NCBI RefSeq assembly: GCF_000275865.1
Contig: NZ_CM001555.1
Location: forward strand, 372,001-436,000
From: Methanofollis liminatans DSM 4140
GTDB lineage: Archaea > Halobacteriota > Methanomicrobia > Methanomicrobiales > Methanofollaceae
Length of the DNA stretch: 64,000 nt
Direction of reading: 5' to 3'
The position numbers and the translations under genes were made by a program. The notes beneath the pieces were generated by a model. The model saw nothing but the letters and a program-made list of their open reading frames with translations. It did no database searches and was not told the DNA's origin. This document shows, piece after piece, positions 24,713-33,860 of this stretch. Each line of letters opens with the position of its first letter. The first letter of the stretch is position 1.

Positions 24713-25966
24713 TCAGGGGAGATAATCGTCGACATACTCTAAGAACCGCTCCACGGTCTCCGGTGCATACGGTCCTTCCTCATAGGCCGAGGCGATCGTC
24801 ATCGCATCCCTGAAGGTGGAGAGGGACATGAGAAACCCGTACGGCCAGCAGACGCAGGGGAGGAGAACAACCTCCCGGAGGTCGAGGGGCCGCCCCTCCT
24901 TTCCCGCGAGCGGGAGGGCGATCCCGGCGTCGATCACCCCGATGTTGGAGAAGACCGGGTTTTTCATGCCGCTCTCCTGGTAGCGCCCCATCATCCCGTC
25001 GAAGAACGCCTTCACCGCAGGCACGCCGCCCGCATAGATCTCCTCGTAGAACCCGATGCACCCGAGCCCAAGGCCGTTTGCCTTGCGCCGTTTCGTCGCC
25101 GCCGCCACCTGGCCGACGACATCCTCCAGCCGCCTTCCCTCACCGGCAGAGACCGCCACCTCGTAGGCGATGGAGAGGTTTGCCGGCGGCACCGGGCGGT
25201 CGAGGTAGCGGCGGAGATCGGCCGAGGTGAGCACGGACCTGGGGGCCTCCAGATCGGCGGGGTCGTCCCTGATCTCGAGCATCGCCAGGAAGAAGGCGGC
25301 AAGCACGACGTCGTTCACCGTGGCGCCGTGCATTTTGCCAAACGCCCTTGCCCGCGCCAGCCGTTCTGGTGCGAGCGTCCTGAGAGCGACCCGCGGCGCC
25401 CCCCGCCCGGTCCGCTCCACCGGGAAACGCCATCTATCGACGAAGGGCTCTTCGGCCTCGCAGGCCCCTTCGATCTCCGCCGCGGAGAAACGTGCGAGGA
25501 CCTGGCCTGTGCTCCGGTCGTATAGCCCGGTGGGGGCCGGAGGAACCCCCCGGCAGGCGGCGAAGAGATCCCGCGCCAGGTCGAGGAGGCCGCGGGCGTC
25601 GCAAAAACCGTGGTGGCAGGTGACGACCACCCGGTCGCCTCCCTCCTCCCGGCAGAGGCCCACCCGCACCTGCGGCCCCCTGCGGACGTCCAGGGGGGCC
25701 GGCGGCATCGTCGCTCCGGGGGGGAGCACCTCGAAGCCCCGCTCCCGCTCCTCCTCCGGGATCTCCTTCCAGACCGGTGCGCCGCCCTCTAACGCGAACC
25801 GGCAGCCGAGATAGGGGTTTGCGGCGATCAGGCGAAGCGTCGCCGCCCGCAGGACGTCCTCATCGAGCGCCCCGTCGAAGGTGAAGACGAGGTGCATCGT
25901 CGGGTCGTAGATCTGCTCGAAATAGACGTTGAAGAGGTCGAAGGGTGGGGCCGGGTGGAGGGTCAT
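24713..25966 (-). CDS. Condensation-fold acyltransferase
   Basis: 417 aa. The catalytic motif HHGFCD (about residues 119-124) is the HHxxxD of the CoA-dependent acyltransferase/condensation superfamily (PapA, wax ester synthase and NRPS C domains). A second half with LTSADLRRYL and the tunnel-side NIGVID region fits the two-lobed fold. It could acylate an alcohol or polyketide-like acceptor; no NRPS or PKS is near. It lies alone, divergent from the methyltransferase at 26109. Confidence 0.65.
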   Translation of the reverse strand: MTLHPAPPFDLFNVYFEQIYDPTMHLVFTFDGALDEDVLRAATLRLIAANPYLGCRFALEGGAPVWKEIPEEERERGFEVLPPGATMPPAPLDVRRGPQVRVGLCREEGGDRVVVTCHHGFCDARGLLDLARDLFAACRGVPPAPTGLYDRSTGQVLARFSAAEIEGACEAEEPFVDRWRFPVERTGRGAPRVALRTLAPERLARARAFGKMHGATVNDVVLAAFFLAMLEIRDDPADLEAPRSVLTSADLRRYLDRPVPPANLSIAYEVAVSAGEGRRLEDVVGQVAAATKRRKANGLGLGCIGFYEEIYAGGVPAVKAFFDGMMGRYQESGMKNPVFSNIGVIDAGIALPLAGKEGRPLDLREVVLLPCVCWPYGFLMSLSTFRDAMTIASAYEEGPYAPETVERFLEYVDDYLP

Positions 25967-26108
25967 GTCACTGATACTCTTGATCCGCCCGGATTATGGT
26001 TTTTTGCTATCTGGCGGTCGATCTGGATGCCGCCTTATCCCGGCCGTTTCAGCAGCATTGTGTGCACCGGAGAAATATTGAAATGGACATATCCCGGGAG
26101 GGTCTGAT

Positions 26109-26657
26109 ATGGGGGAAAAAGACGCGGGTTTGATCTCCGACCTTGGCTTTCGGGCCATGGCCTTCTTGATCACGCAGATCCGGGACCGTATCCACCATCC
26201 CGGTCGGTTTCTTGAGAGGATCGGGATCGAACCCGGCATGACGGTCGTCGATTACGGGTGCGGACCGGGCAGTTACGTCAGGGCGGCCTCCCGTCTTGTG
26301 GGAGAGAGGGGGCATCTCTATGCGGTGGACATCCATCCGCTCGCAATCGAATCGGTTTCCAGGATCATCGAGGCGGATGGGCTCGCAAACGTGACGCCTG
26401 TGCTTGCACAGGGCTATGACTCCGGCCTTGGCGATGGGGTCGCCGACCTCGTCTATGCCCTTGACATGTTTCATATGGTCGGGGACGCCGATGCGTTCCT
26501 GAAAGAACTCGGCCGGATCGTGAGGCCAGGCGGGATCCTTGTCATCGACGACGGCCACCAGCCGAGGAAGGCGACGAAGGAGAAGATCCTGCGGTCCGAG
26601 ATCTGGACGATCGAGAAGGAGACCGACGCCTACCTGCGGTGCCGGCGACGGAGATGA
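26109..26657 (+). CDS. Class I SAM-dependent methyltransferase
   Basis: 182 aa. SAM-binding motif I is VVDYGCGPGSY, motif II acidic loop YAVDIHPLAI, motif post-II DLVYALDMFHMV and motif III PGGILVIDDG, the pattern of the UbiE/Methyltransf_11 group. The ATG is preceded by GGGAGGG. The short length leaves little substrate-recognition region. Substrate unknown. Confidence 0.8.
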   Translation: MGEKDAGLISDLGFRAMAFLITQIRDRIHHPGRFLERIGIEPGMTVVDYGCGPGSYVRAASRLVGERGHLYAVDIHPLAIESVSRIIEADGLANVTPVLAQGYDSGLGDGVADLVYALDMFHMVGDADAFLKELGRIVRPGGILVIDDGHQPRKATKEKILRSEIWTIEKETDAYLRCRRRR

Positions 26658-26675
26658 ATATTCAACCGGTCCGGG

Positions 26676-26693
26676 AAAAAGAGAAAAAAATAA
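26676..26693 (-). terminator. U-rich terminator after the RuBisCO gene
   Basis: The minus strand reads a T-rich tract (TTTTTTTCTCTTTTT) 14-31 bases past the rbcL stop, the sort of U-stretch that ends transcription in archaea. Confidence 0.5.
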
Positions 26694-26706
26694 TCTGATA
26701 TGGCCT

Positions 26707-27909
26707 TCAGCGATTCCCCCACCGCTCCAGGGCCCGCGCCAGTTCGCGGTGGTCCTTTGCGTACTCCTCCGCGGAGACCCCGGCCATGAAGGCGTCGGCC
26801 GCCTGCCGCATCGCCCGCGCCCCGGCCTCGGTGCCGTCAGGGTGGCCGTGGATCCCGCCGCCGGCCTGCAGCACGATGTTCGTGCCCAGGTTTTTGAGTT
26901 CGGCCGCCACCTTGCCCGGGTGCAGCCCGCCGCTCGCCACCGGGAAGGTCGGTTTGAGCCCGTAGTACGGGTCGGTGAGGGCGGCGTTGTCCCCGCGGAG
27001 TTCGGAGACGTCGTGGCTCATCTTCCCGGAGACCGTCCCGGTGTGGAGCTGGTCGCCGCCGAGCATCCGGACGATCCGGGCGAGCGGGCGCATCGCGATC
27101 CCGTGCTCCGGGTTCCTGGTGATCGCCCCGTGCATCGTCCGGTGGACGTGGACCGGGACGCTCACCGACGGCGCCTCGGCCAGGGCCTGGAGGGCGGTGA
27201 ACCCGCAGGTGATCACGTCGATCATCACCATGTTCGCTCCGAGATCGATGGCGTGCTCGGCCCGCTCCACGATATCGTCGGCACGCGCCGAGATGTTCAC
27301 CGCGTACAGCACTTCCTGCCCGGTCTCGCTCTTCGCCTCGTCGAGTTTCGCCATCACCGCCTGGAGGCGCTCGTCCATCGGGCAGAAGGTCTGGTCGGTC
27401 AGGGTCTCGTCGTCCTTGATCAGGTCCACCCCGCCGATCGCCGCTTTATAGGCGACCTCTGCCGTGTCTTTCGGGTTCAAGCCCACCTTCGGCTTGATGA
27501 TCGTCCCGACGTGCGGCCGGTCGGTCGTCCCGATCAGTTTCCTGACGCCCTCCATCCCGAACTTCGGCCCGGTAAAGGGGACGAGTTCTTCGGGGAAGTC
27601 TACGTCGAGGAGGCGGACCGCTTCCAGGCGCCCGAGCCCGAAGAGGTTGCCCGCCACCACCGAGAGGTACTGCGGGATGTTTCCGGCCTCGAAGATCTCG
27701 GCCGGGTAGCGGAGCCGCGTGACATACCCGTTCCCCGAGGGCTCGAGAGAGAGCACCTCGCCGTCGAGGCGGCGGACATAATCGGTCGTGGTGGTGATAT
27801 CGGTCCACGTCCCGGTCGTCTCCTCCTCGACGATCGCCTGCGCCGCCGCCTCCGGGGTCGTGTCGGACCGCGGGCGGAAATAATAGGTTGCAACAACGTC
27901 TTTCGTCAT
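26707..27909 (-). CDS. rbcL: Form III ribulose-1,5-bisphosphate carboxylase
   Basis: 400 aa. Catalytic Lys139 in GTIIKPKVGL, carbamylation Lys165 with metal ligands Asp167 and Glu168 in VDLIKDDETL, plus VHVHRTMHGA, HTGTVSGK and SGGLHPG, are all present, so it should be an active enzyme and not a RuBisCO-like protein. In archaea it fixes CO2 onto RuBP formed from AMP, giving 3-phosphoglycerate. The ATG at 27909 is chosen over an in-frame GTG six bases upstream because AGGAG is correctly spaced for it. It starts two bases after the stop of the R15P isomerase gene. Confidence 0.95.
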   Translation of the reverse strand: MTKDVVATYYFRPRSDTTPEAAAQAIVEEETTGTWTDITTTTDYVRRLDGEVLSLEPSGNGYVTRLRYPAEIFEAGNIPQYLSVVAGNLFGLGRLEAVRLLDVDFPEELVPFTGPKFGMEGVRKLIGTTDRPHVGTIIKPKVGLNPKDTAEVAYKAAIGGVDLIKDDETLTDQTFCPMDERLQAVMAKLDEAKSETGQEVLYAVNISARADDIVERAEHAIDLGANMVMIDVITCGFTALQALAEAPSVSVPVHVHRTMHGAITRNPEHGIAMRPLARIVRMLGGDQLHTGTVSGKMSHDVSELRGDNAALTDPYYGLKPTFPVASGGLHPGKVAAELKNLGTNIVLQAGGGIHGHPDGTEAGARAMRQAADAFMAGVSAEEYAKDHRELARALERWGNR

Positions 27910-27911
27910 GA

Positions 27912-28874
27912 TCACTCCTGTATTCTCTCGTCTATCTCAAATGCCTTGTGAAACTCCCCAATTCCCCAGCCGAGATGGTCCCTGATGATCATATAGGCCA
28001 TCGCCGGCGGAATCGCCCCGATCTCGGTCACGATCAGGTCGACGTAGCGCCCCGGCGTGACGTCGAAGGCCGGGTTCCTGACCCGCACATGCGGCAGGCC
28101 CGCGGCGATCGCCGGATCGAGCACCTCGGCGGTTTCCCGCTCCTCGATCGCGATCCGCTCCCCGAGAATCGTCCTGGGGGCGAACTTGTAGGTCTCGGCG
28201 GCGACCAGCATCGGCGTCCTCGCCTCGTGGGCGGTGAGGGCGATCTGGGCGGTGCCGATCTTGTTCACCACCGCCCCGTTCACCGTGATCGCGTCCGCCC
28301 CGGTGATCACCAGGTCCACATCGTTGATATAACTCCTCACCGCCGAGTCCACGATGAAGTTCGTCGGGATCCCGGCGTCGTTTAGGGCCTGGATCGTCAG
28401 GAGCCCCTGGTTTCTCGGCCGAACTTCAGTGGCGAAGACCTCGATCGCCTTTCCCTCCCGGTGGGCGGTGAGGATGCAGGAGAGCGCCGCCTCTGAGTTG
28501 CAGTGGGTGAGGATCACGTCGCCGTCAGAGATATGGCGGGCGCCGATCTCGCCGATCCATTCAACTGCATGCCTGGACGAGAGGATGAACGAGTCCGAAG
28601 CCGCTTTTATCGCCGCCCTCCCCTCTTCGACGCCTTTCACGCCTTCGAGCGAACGCATCACCGCCTGCACGGCGTTCGGGAGAGAAACCGCCGTCGGGCG
28701 GGTGGCGACGAGGAGGTCGGCCGCCTCCTTCATGGAGCGGAGAAAGGAGGCGGTATCGGAAGTGTCCAGCCCGGCCGCATGGTCCCTGAGGGCGGCGACC
28801 GCCGACCGGGCGATCCGGCCCGCCCCCCTGATCTCCATGCTCCTGATCTGTTCTGCGGTTTCATTCAGCAACAT
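27912..28874 (-). CDS. Ribose-1,5-bisphosphate isomerase
   Basis: 320 aa, eIF2B-alpha/MTNA-like fold. Motifs LTHCNSEAAL, FATEVRPRNQG, VITGADAITVNGAVVNKIG and the C-terminal NPAFDVTPGRYVDLIVTE are typical of archaeal R15P isomerase, which makes RuBP for form III RuBisCO. It is immediately upstream of rbcL in the same transcript. The AMP phosphorylase that supplies ribose-1,5-bisphosphate is not in this window. Confidence 0.93.
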   Translation of the reverse strand: MLLNETAEQIRSMEIRGAGRIARSAVAALRDHAAGLDTSDTASFLRSMKEAADLLVATRPTAVSLPNAVQAVMRSLEGVKGVEEGRAAIKAASDSFILSSRHAVEWIGEIGARHISDGDVILTHCNSEAALSCILTAHREGKAIEVFATEVRPRNQGLLTIQALNDAGIPTNFIVDSAVRSYINDVDLVITGADAITVNGAVVNKIGTAQIALTAHEARTPMLVAAETYKFAPRTILGERIAIEERETAEVLDPAIAAGLPHVRVRNPAFDVTPGRYVDLIVTEIGAIPPAMAYMIIRDHLGWGIGEFHKAFEIDERIQE

Positions 28875-28928
28875 ACTTTAATGGAGTAGATGAATACCCG
28901 ATCACATAAGCGTTACCTGTGTGCATCC

Positions 28929-29756
28929 ATGACCGTCGCAGTGGTATTTGACAGTGCCGGCACGCTCCTGCGGAGCTACCGGACAGCACGGGACGTCCGC
29001 ACTGGTGAGATTCTCTCAGACGTCGAGACGACCCTCCTCACCTGCCTGGACCGGGCGCGGGTGCTCATCGCCCTCAACGCCCATTCCAGGGACGTGATCG
29101 GAGCGCCGCCCGACCAGCTCCTCTCCTCGTACCTCTGTGCGCAGAATATCGGTTTCGGCGTCTCATGTCTCCGCCAGATCACGCCCCACGAAGACCTCGC
29201 ACGGATCCTCTACTCCGACACAAACGCCATGGTCGGCGATCTCCAGGCCTGCATCAGGGACGTTTGGGGGACCCTGAAGGAAGAATCGCTGGTGGTGATG
29301 GACTCCGGGGCGATCCTCAACCTCACCATGCCGGGGATCGAGTTCACCGTCACCGCGGGTGGTCGCCCCTTCGAGGGGGCGAAGGAGGCGATCGCCGATC
29401 TCCACGCGATGGGGGTCGCCACCTTCATCGCCTCGGGCGACCGGGCGGCAAAACTCGAACGGATCGCCGACCACCTGGGCATCCCGCGTGACCAGGTGCA
29501 CGGCATCGCCACGCCCTCGATCAAGGCGCAGATCGTCGACGACCTCAAAAAATGCTATGACGCCGTGGTGATGGTCGGGGACGGCATCAACGACCTCCAG
29601 GCCTTCAGGAAGGCGGATGTCGCCATCCTCTCAGAACAGCAGTCGAAGGAAAAGCCTCTTGAACTCTGCAAAGCGGCGGATTATATTGTCGGGAGTGTCA
29701 GGGAAGTTGTCCCCATCATCAGGGACCTCTCGGGAGACGCAATTGTCCCGATATAA
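28929..29756 (+). CDS. Soluble HAD hydrolase of P-type ATPase type
   Basis: 275 aa from the ATG directly before VAVVFDSAGTLLR; an upstream ATG at 28890 behind GGAG would add 13 residues. Motif I is FDSAGTL, with the nucleophile Asp but Ala at Asp+2, as in P-type ATPases (DKTGT) where the second Asp is absent. Motif II is FIASGD and motif IV MVGDGINDLQAF, again like P-type ATPases. Membrane helices are missing, so it is a free catalytic domain. It lies between RuBisCO and the Mcr activation operon, divergent from the former. Confidence 0.7.
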   Translation: MTVAVVFDSAGTLLRSYRTARDVRTGEILSDVETTLLTCLDRARVLIALNAHSRDVIGAPPDQLLSSYLCAQNIGFGVSCLRQITPHEDLARILYSDTNAMVGDLQACIRDVWGTLKEESLVVMDSGAILNLTMPGIEFTVTAGGRPFEGAKEAIADLHAMGVATFIASGDRAAKLERIADHLGIPRDQVHGIATPSIKAQIVDDLKKCYDAVVMVGDGINDLQAFRKADVAILSEQQSKEKPLELCKAADYIVGSVREVVPIIRDLSGDAIVPI

Positions 29757-29810
29757 AGGATAATATGATCTGACCTCTACACTACCCTTTAGGTATTAAC
29801 GGAGTATATT

Positions 29811-31421
29811 ATGACCGCGCTTATCACAGTCGAGAACCTCTGCATGGATTTTGGCGGGAAACGGGCTCTCAACAATATAAATTTTGAAGTCGCAGAAGGG
29901 GAGATCGTCGGTATCATCGGGCGGAGCGGCTCTGGAAAGACCGTTCTCCTTCACCTGATCAGAGGTGTCGACCAGCCGCCGACGAGCGGACGGGTGATCT
30001 ACCACGTTGCGGCGTGCGAGGGGTGCGGCTGGGTGGACGTGCCGAGCGCAGCCGGAAAAACGTGCCCGAAGTGCGGCCAGACCCTGCAGCCGACCGACTT
30101 CGATCTCTGGGACCCCTCGAACGAGACGATGAAGCGGCGGATCATGGCGCGGACGGCGATCATGTTCCAGCGGACCTTCGCCCTCTACGGAAACGACCGG
30201 GTGATCGAGAATGTGCTGCACGCCCTCGAGGACATCAACTATCCCTCGAGCAAAGCGGTGAACCGGGCCGCCGATCTCCTCGACGAGGTCCGTCTCTCCC
30301 ACCGCATGATGCATATCGCCCGCGACCTCTCGGGCGGCGAGAAACAGCGGGTGGTGCTCGCCCGCCAGCTCGCAAAGGAACCGTTCGTTCTCTTTGCCGA
30401 CGAACCCACCGGCACCCTCGACCCGGGCACCGCCAACCTCGTCCACTCCATGCTCAACGAGGCCGCCAGGAATAACGATATGGGCATGATGGTCACCTCG
30501 CACTTCTCGCAGGTGATCGAGGACGTCGCCGACCGGGCGATCATGCTGAAAGACGGCGAGATCGAAGCGATAGGGTCGCCCCAGGAGGTCATCGCCCACT
30601 TTATGGAGGGGATCTCAGACGCAGAGACCTACACCAGGACCGACCTCGGGGCGAACGTCCTGATCGCCCGCGACGTGATCAAGCGCTACCTCTCGGTGGA
30701 CCGCGGTATGGTGAAAGCGGTCAACGGCGTCTCCTTCGAGGTTGCGGAGAAGGAGATCTTCGGGATCATCGGGAAGAGCGGTGCGGGCAAGACCACGCTC
30801 TCGCGGATGATCTCCGGGATCATCGAACCGACGAGCGGCGAGATGAACGTCCGGATCGGCGAGGAATGGGTGGACATGACCAAGCCCGGCATCGAGTTCC
30901 GCGGCCGGGCGAAGGGATATATCGGGCTTCTGCACCAGGAATACGACCTCTTCCCCCACCGGACGGTCCTGGACAACCTCACCGATGCGATCGGGCTCGA
31001 GTTCCCGAAGGAGCTCGCGATCAGGAAGGCGGTCATCACCCTCCGCATGGCCGGTTTCACCGAGGAGAAGAGCCGGGAGATCCTGGACCGAAAACCGGGC
31101 GAACTCTCCGAGGGCGAGCGCCACCGCGTCGCCCTTGCCCAGGTGCTCATCAGGGAGCCCAGGATCGTCATCCTGGACGAGCCCACCGGCACCATGGACC
31201 CGATCACGAAGATCGACGTGAAGCACTCGATCATGCACGCCCGCGAGCAGATGGACGAGACCTTTATTGTGGTATCGCACGATATGGAGTTTGTGCGAGA
31301 TATCTGCGACCGGGTCGCCCTGATGCGGGGCGGAAAGATCATCGCCCTCGGCACGTCTGCCGAGGTGCTGGCGCGTCTGACCGACGAGGAACGCGAGATC
31401 ATGGGGAAACCCGGCGCGTGA
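29811..31421 (+). CDS. atwA: Mcr activation component A2, double ABC ATPase
   Basis: 536 aa with two ABC ATPase modules. Module 1 has Walker A GRSGSGKT (37-44), a four-Cys zinc-ribbon insertion (Cys69, 72, 85, 88) and signature LSGGEKQRV; module 2 has GKSGAGKTT and signature LSEGERHRV. No membrane partner is present. Component A2 supplies the ATP-driven step in reductive activation of methyl-coenzyme M reductase to Ni(I). GGAG precedes the ATG. It heads an operon of six marker genes with gaps of 15 bases or less. Confidence 0.95.
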   Translation: MTALITVENLCMDFGGKRALNNINFEVAEGEIVGIIGRSGSGKTVLLHLIRGVDQPPTSGRVIYHVAACEGCGWVDVPSAAGKTCPKCGQTLQPTDFDLWDPSNETMKRRIMARTAIMFQRTFALYGNDRVIENVLHALEDINYPSSKAVNRAADLLDEVRLSHRMMHIARDLSGGEKQRVVLARQLAKEPFVLFADEPTGTLDPGTANLVHSMLNEAARNNDMGMMVTSHFSQVIEDVADRAIMLKDGEIEAIGSPQEVIAHFMEGISDAETYTRTDLGANVLIARDVIKRYLSVDRGMVKAVNGVSFEVAEKEIFGIIGKSGAGKTTLSRMISGIIEPTSGEMNVRIGEEWVDMTKPGIEFRGRAKGYIGLLHQEYDLFPHRTVLDNLTDAIGLEFPKELAIRKAVITLRMAGFTEEKSREILDRKPGELSEGERHRVALAQVLIREPRIVILDEPTGTMDPITKIDVKHSIMHAREQMDETFIVVSHDMEFVRDICDRVALMRGGKIIALGTSAEVLARLTDEEREIMGKPGA

Positions 31422-31435
31422 AGGGGTGAAAGACG

Positions 31436-32971
31436 ATGCACGTCCTCCTTGACGGCAGACGGGTGGAGGTTGCCGCGGGAGCGACGATCGGCGATCTCCT
31501 CCCCGGATGGGACACCACGACCGTGGTGGCGGTGATCCGCCCCGCGGCGAAACAGGCGGCGCAGACCGGGCATATCAGGCTCTCGACCACCGCGGGCGAG
31601 GTGGTGATCGAGACCACCCCCCTTTTTGCAGCCGTTTTCGGCGACGATATCGATATTTTTAATGGGGAACTCTCTCTGCGGTGGAACGACCGCTATGCCG
31701 CGGCGTTCGGGCCGTTTCCATCGGCGATCCTCCCGGACCGGACACCGCACCGCTACGGGCGCGGCGACGTGGTCCTGGGCTGCGCCGGCTACGACCCCTC
31801 GCGTTCGGTGCTGATCTTCTCCCGCTCTGATCACCGGGCCGATTTCGGGGCCGCAAAGGACGGCGGCGTCGTTGCGCGGGTCGTCTCAGGGCGCGGGGTC
31901 CTCGACCGCTGGGCCACCGGCGACGCGATCACCGGGGCCGAGCGGGTGCTCTCCTGGGCCGACCGCTCCACCTCGTTCACGACCGCCGACCCGGCGACGC
32001 CCCTTGAGGAGGGGGCCGAGATCGTCACCAGGGTCGAGATCGCCGCCGAGGGCTATGGCGAGGGGGCGGTGGACACCACGACCGCCCGGTCGGTCGAGCA
32101 CCTCCTCCTCTCGATGGAGAAAGGGACGTTCGTCATCGGGCGGGCGGCCTCCACCTTCATCAGGGACGAATCGATGATCCCGATGGAAGTGCCGGCAGAA
32201 CTGAAACGGCCGCGGCGGGAGGGTGCGGTCACCGTCAGGGCGACCGGCGGGTCGGTCGGCGGGATCTATATCTACCGCGAGGAGATCCCGGCCCACCCGG
32301 CCCACACCCTCGCCGGGCAGGTGGTCCACGGGTTTGAGATCGTCAAACTCGCCGACTCCGGCCAGCGCTTCTCGGTCTCGGTCGCCCCGCCGCGCTTCGA
32401 CCTGGTGGGAATGCCGCTTGCAGCGGCAGAGGCCGTTGCCAGGGAGCGCGGCGTTTCCCTGGTGCTGGAAGGCGACGGGGAGGACCTGATCGTCGTCGGC
32501 CAGAAACCGGCCACGACGCTCGAGGCCCTTGCCGCGGGTGCGGTCACCCTTGCCGTTCTTCCGGCGGCGCAGGTGATCTCCATCACCCTCGACGACGAGA
32601 ACGCCCCCAATACCTGCGACATCTTCAGGCGGGCGACCGGTCTGCGGACCCATATGGTCGGCTCGATGCCGGTGCTCTTCAAGTTCGAGGACGTCAGCCT
32701 CTTCCAGCCCTCGATCAAGAAGAAGATCAATATCCTGCCCGAGAACACCCCGAAGGACGTCGTCCCTGCGGGCTCGCTTGCGATGACGAACGAGTCCAGA
32801 AAGGGCGTCGGCATGGTCGGTGTTCGGGTGACCGACAACTCGGAGTTCGGGCCCACCTCCGAGCCGTTCGAGGGGACGAACCTCATCGGCCGGGTGCTCG
32901 ACCTGGACAAACTGGCGGGCCTGAAAGAAGGCGGGACCGTCTATGTGCGGGAGGTGCGAAAGAATGGCTGA
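31436..32971 (+). CDS. mmp3: Methanogenesis marker protein 3
   Basis: 511 aa, UPF0288-type. The N-terminus MHVLLDGRRVEVAAGATIGD reads like a small ubiquitin-like domain, followed by long beta-rich modules and the conserved region PNTCDIFRRATGL. Marker 3 is reported as a subunit of the Mcr activation assembly with McrC, A2 and markers 7 and 17. It is 14 bases downstream of atwA and overlaps mmp6 by eight bases. Confidence 0.9.
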   Translation: MHVLLDGRRVEVAAGATIGDLLPGWDTTTVVAVIRPAAKQAAQTGHIRLSTTAGEVVIETTPLFAAVFGDDIDIFNGELSLRWNDRYAAAFGPFPSAILPDRTPHRYGRGDVVLGCAGYDPSRSVLIFSRSDHRADFGAAKDGGVVARVVSGRGVLDRWATGDAITGAERVLSWADRSTSFTTADPATPLEEGAEIVTRVEIAAEGYGEGAVDTTTARSVEHLLLSMEKGTFVIGRAASTFIRDESMIPMEVPAELKRPRREGAVTVRATGGSVGGIYIYREEIPAHPAHTLAGQVVHGFEIVKLADSGQRFSVSVAPPRFDLVGMPLAAAEAVARERGVSLVLEGDGEDLIVVGQKPATTLEALAAGAVTLAVLPAAQVISITLDDENAPNTCDIFRRATGLRTHMVGSMPVLFKFEDVSLFQPSIKKKINILPENTPKDVVPAGSLAMTNESRKGVGMVGVRVTDNSEFGPTSEPFEGTNLIGRVLDLDKLAGLKEGGTVYVREVRKNG

Positions 32972-33404
32972 ATATACTCCTGCCTACGTCGGCACGGTCA
33001 CAAAATATGTTTTTATCGAGTCTCCTCACCTGACCCCGAAGGACCTCGCCCTCAGGGCCTACGAGATCTCGGGCGGCGTCATGATCAAGGAGACCTGTTT
33101 CGGGATGCAGGTGACCGGGAAACCCGACGAGGTCGAGACCTTGATCGCCCGGATCCGCGAGTTCGACCCGTCCCATATCTATGTGAAGGACCGGGGCTTT
33201 CCGCCCGGCGACGAGCGCCGGTGCCGGGCGAATCTCGGCGGGGCGCGGCCCGGATACCTGGGCCACGAGTTCGAGATGGGCCGGATCCGCTATATCGCGC
33301 GGGGGCTCGAAGCGGCGGCGACGGCGGTGCCGGCCGTTCCGGAGCGGGGCAGGCCTCTCGACGCCCGAAAACTAAAAGAACTGATGGAAGCAGAGGAGCC
33401 GTAA
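32964..33404 (+). CDS. mmp6: Methanogenesis marker protein 6
   Basis: 146 aa. The sequence AEYTPAYVGTVTKYVFIES and the later IRYIARGLEAA fit the marker 6 family, which is confined to methanogens and their Mcr-bearing relatives. The ATG at 32964 overlaps the mmp3 stop, so the two are translationally coupled. No enzyme motif is seen. It probably belongs to the Mcr activation or assembly complex. Confidence 0.88.
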   Translation: MAEYTPAYVGTVTKYVFIESPHLTPKDLALRAYEISGGVMIKETCFGMQVTGKPDEVETLIARIREFDPSHIYVKDRGFPPGDERRCRANLGGARPGYLGHEFEMGRIRYIARGLEAAATAVPAVPERGRPLDARKLKELMEAEEP

Positions 33405-33407
33405 ATC

Positions 33408-33860
33408 ATGGTGAAAGTCTTTATCTATCCGGCAACGAGCCTCATCCTCTCCGATATGGTCGCCCGGTTCGGGCACGAGCCGATCGGGTCGGCCCTGGGG
33501 ATCCGCGAACGTATCCAGACCCCTGGTTTTGAGAGCCCGCCCCTCCAGATCACCCCCGAAGAACCGAAGAAGGGGCTGAAATGGGCGGCGGTCGAGGTGC
33601 CCTCGGGCGTTCGCGGCCGCATGGCGATCTACGGCCCCCTCATCGAGCAGTCCGAGGCGGCGATCATCATCCGCGAGGCGGACTTCGCCTTCGGGTGCAT
33701 GGGGTGCGCCCGGACCAACGAACTGATCCAGTTCAGTCTCCGCCATAGGGGCATCCCGGTCCTCGACCTTGAATATCCGTCGTCAGACGAGGAAGGCGTC
33801 GCTTTCGTCGCCGCCATCAGGGCGTTTCTCGCCGGTCTCACGAAGGAGGAGGCCGCATGA
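33408..33860 (+). CDS. mmp5: Methanogenesis marker protein 5
   Basis: 150 aa. Conserved features include [37 protein letters not shown] and the CMGCART motif, whose two cysteines could bind a metal or an Fe-S cluster. It overlaps mmp15 by four bases. Function not established; the operon places it in Mcr maturation or activation. Confidence 0.88.
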   Translation: MVKVFIYPATSLILSDMVARFGHEPIGSALGIRERIQTPGFESPPLQITPEEPKKGLKWAAVEVPSGVRGRMAIYGPLIEQSEAAIIIREADFAFGCMGCARTNELIQFSLRHRGIPVLDLEYPSSDEEGVAFVAAIRAFLAGLTKEEAA

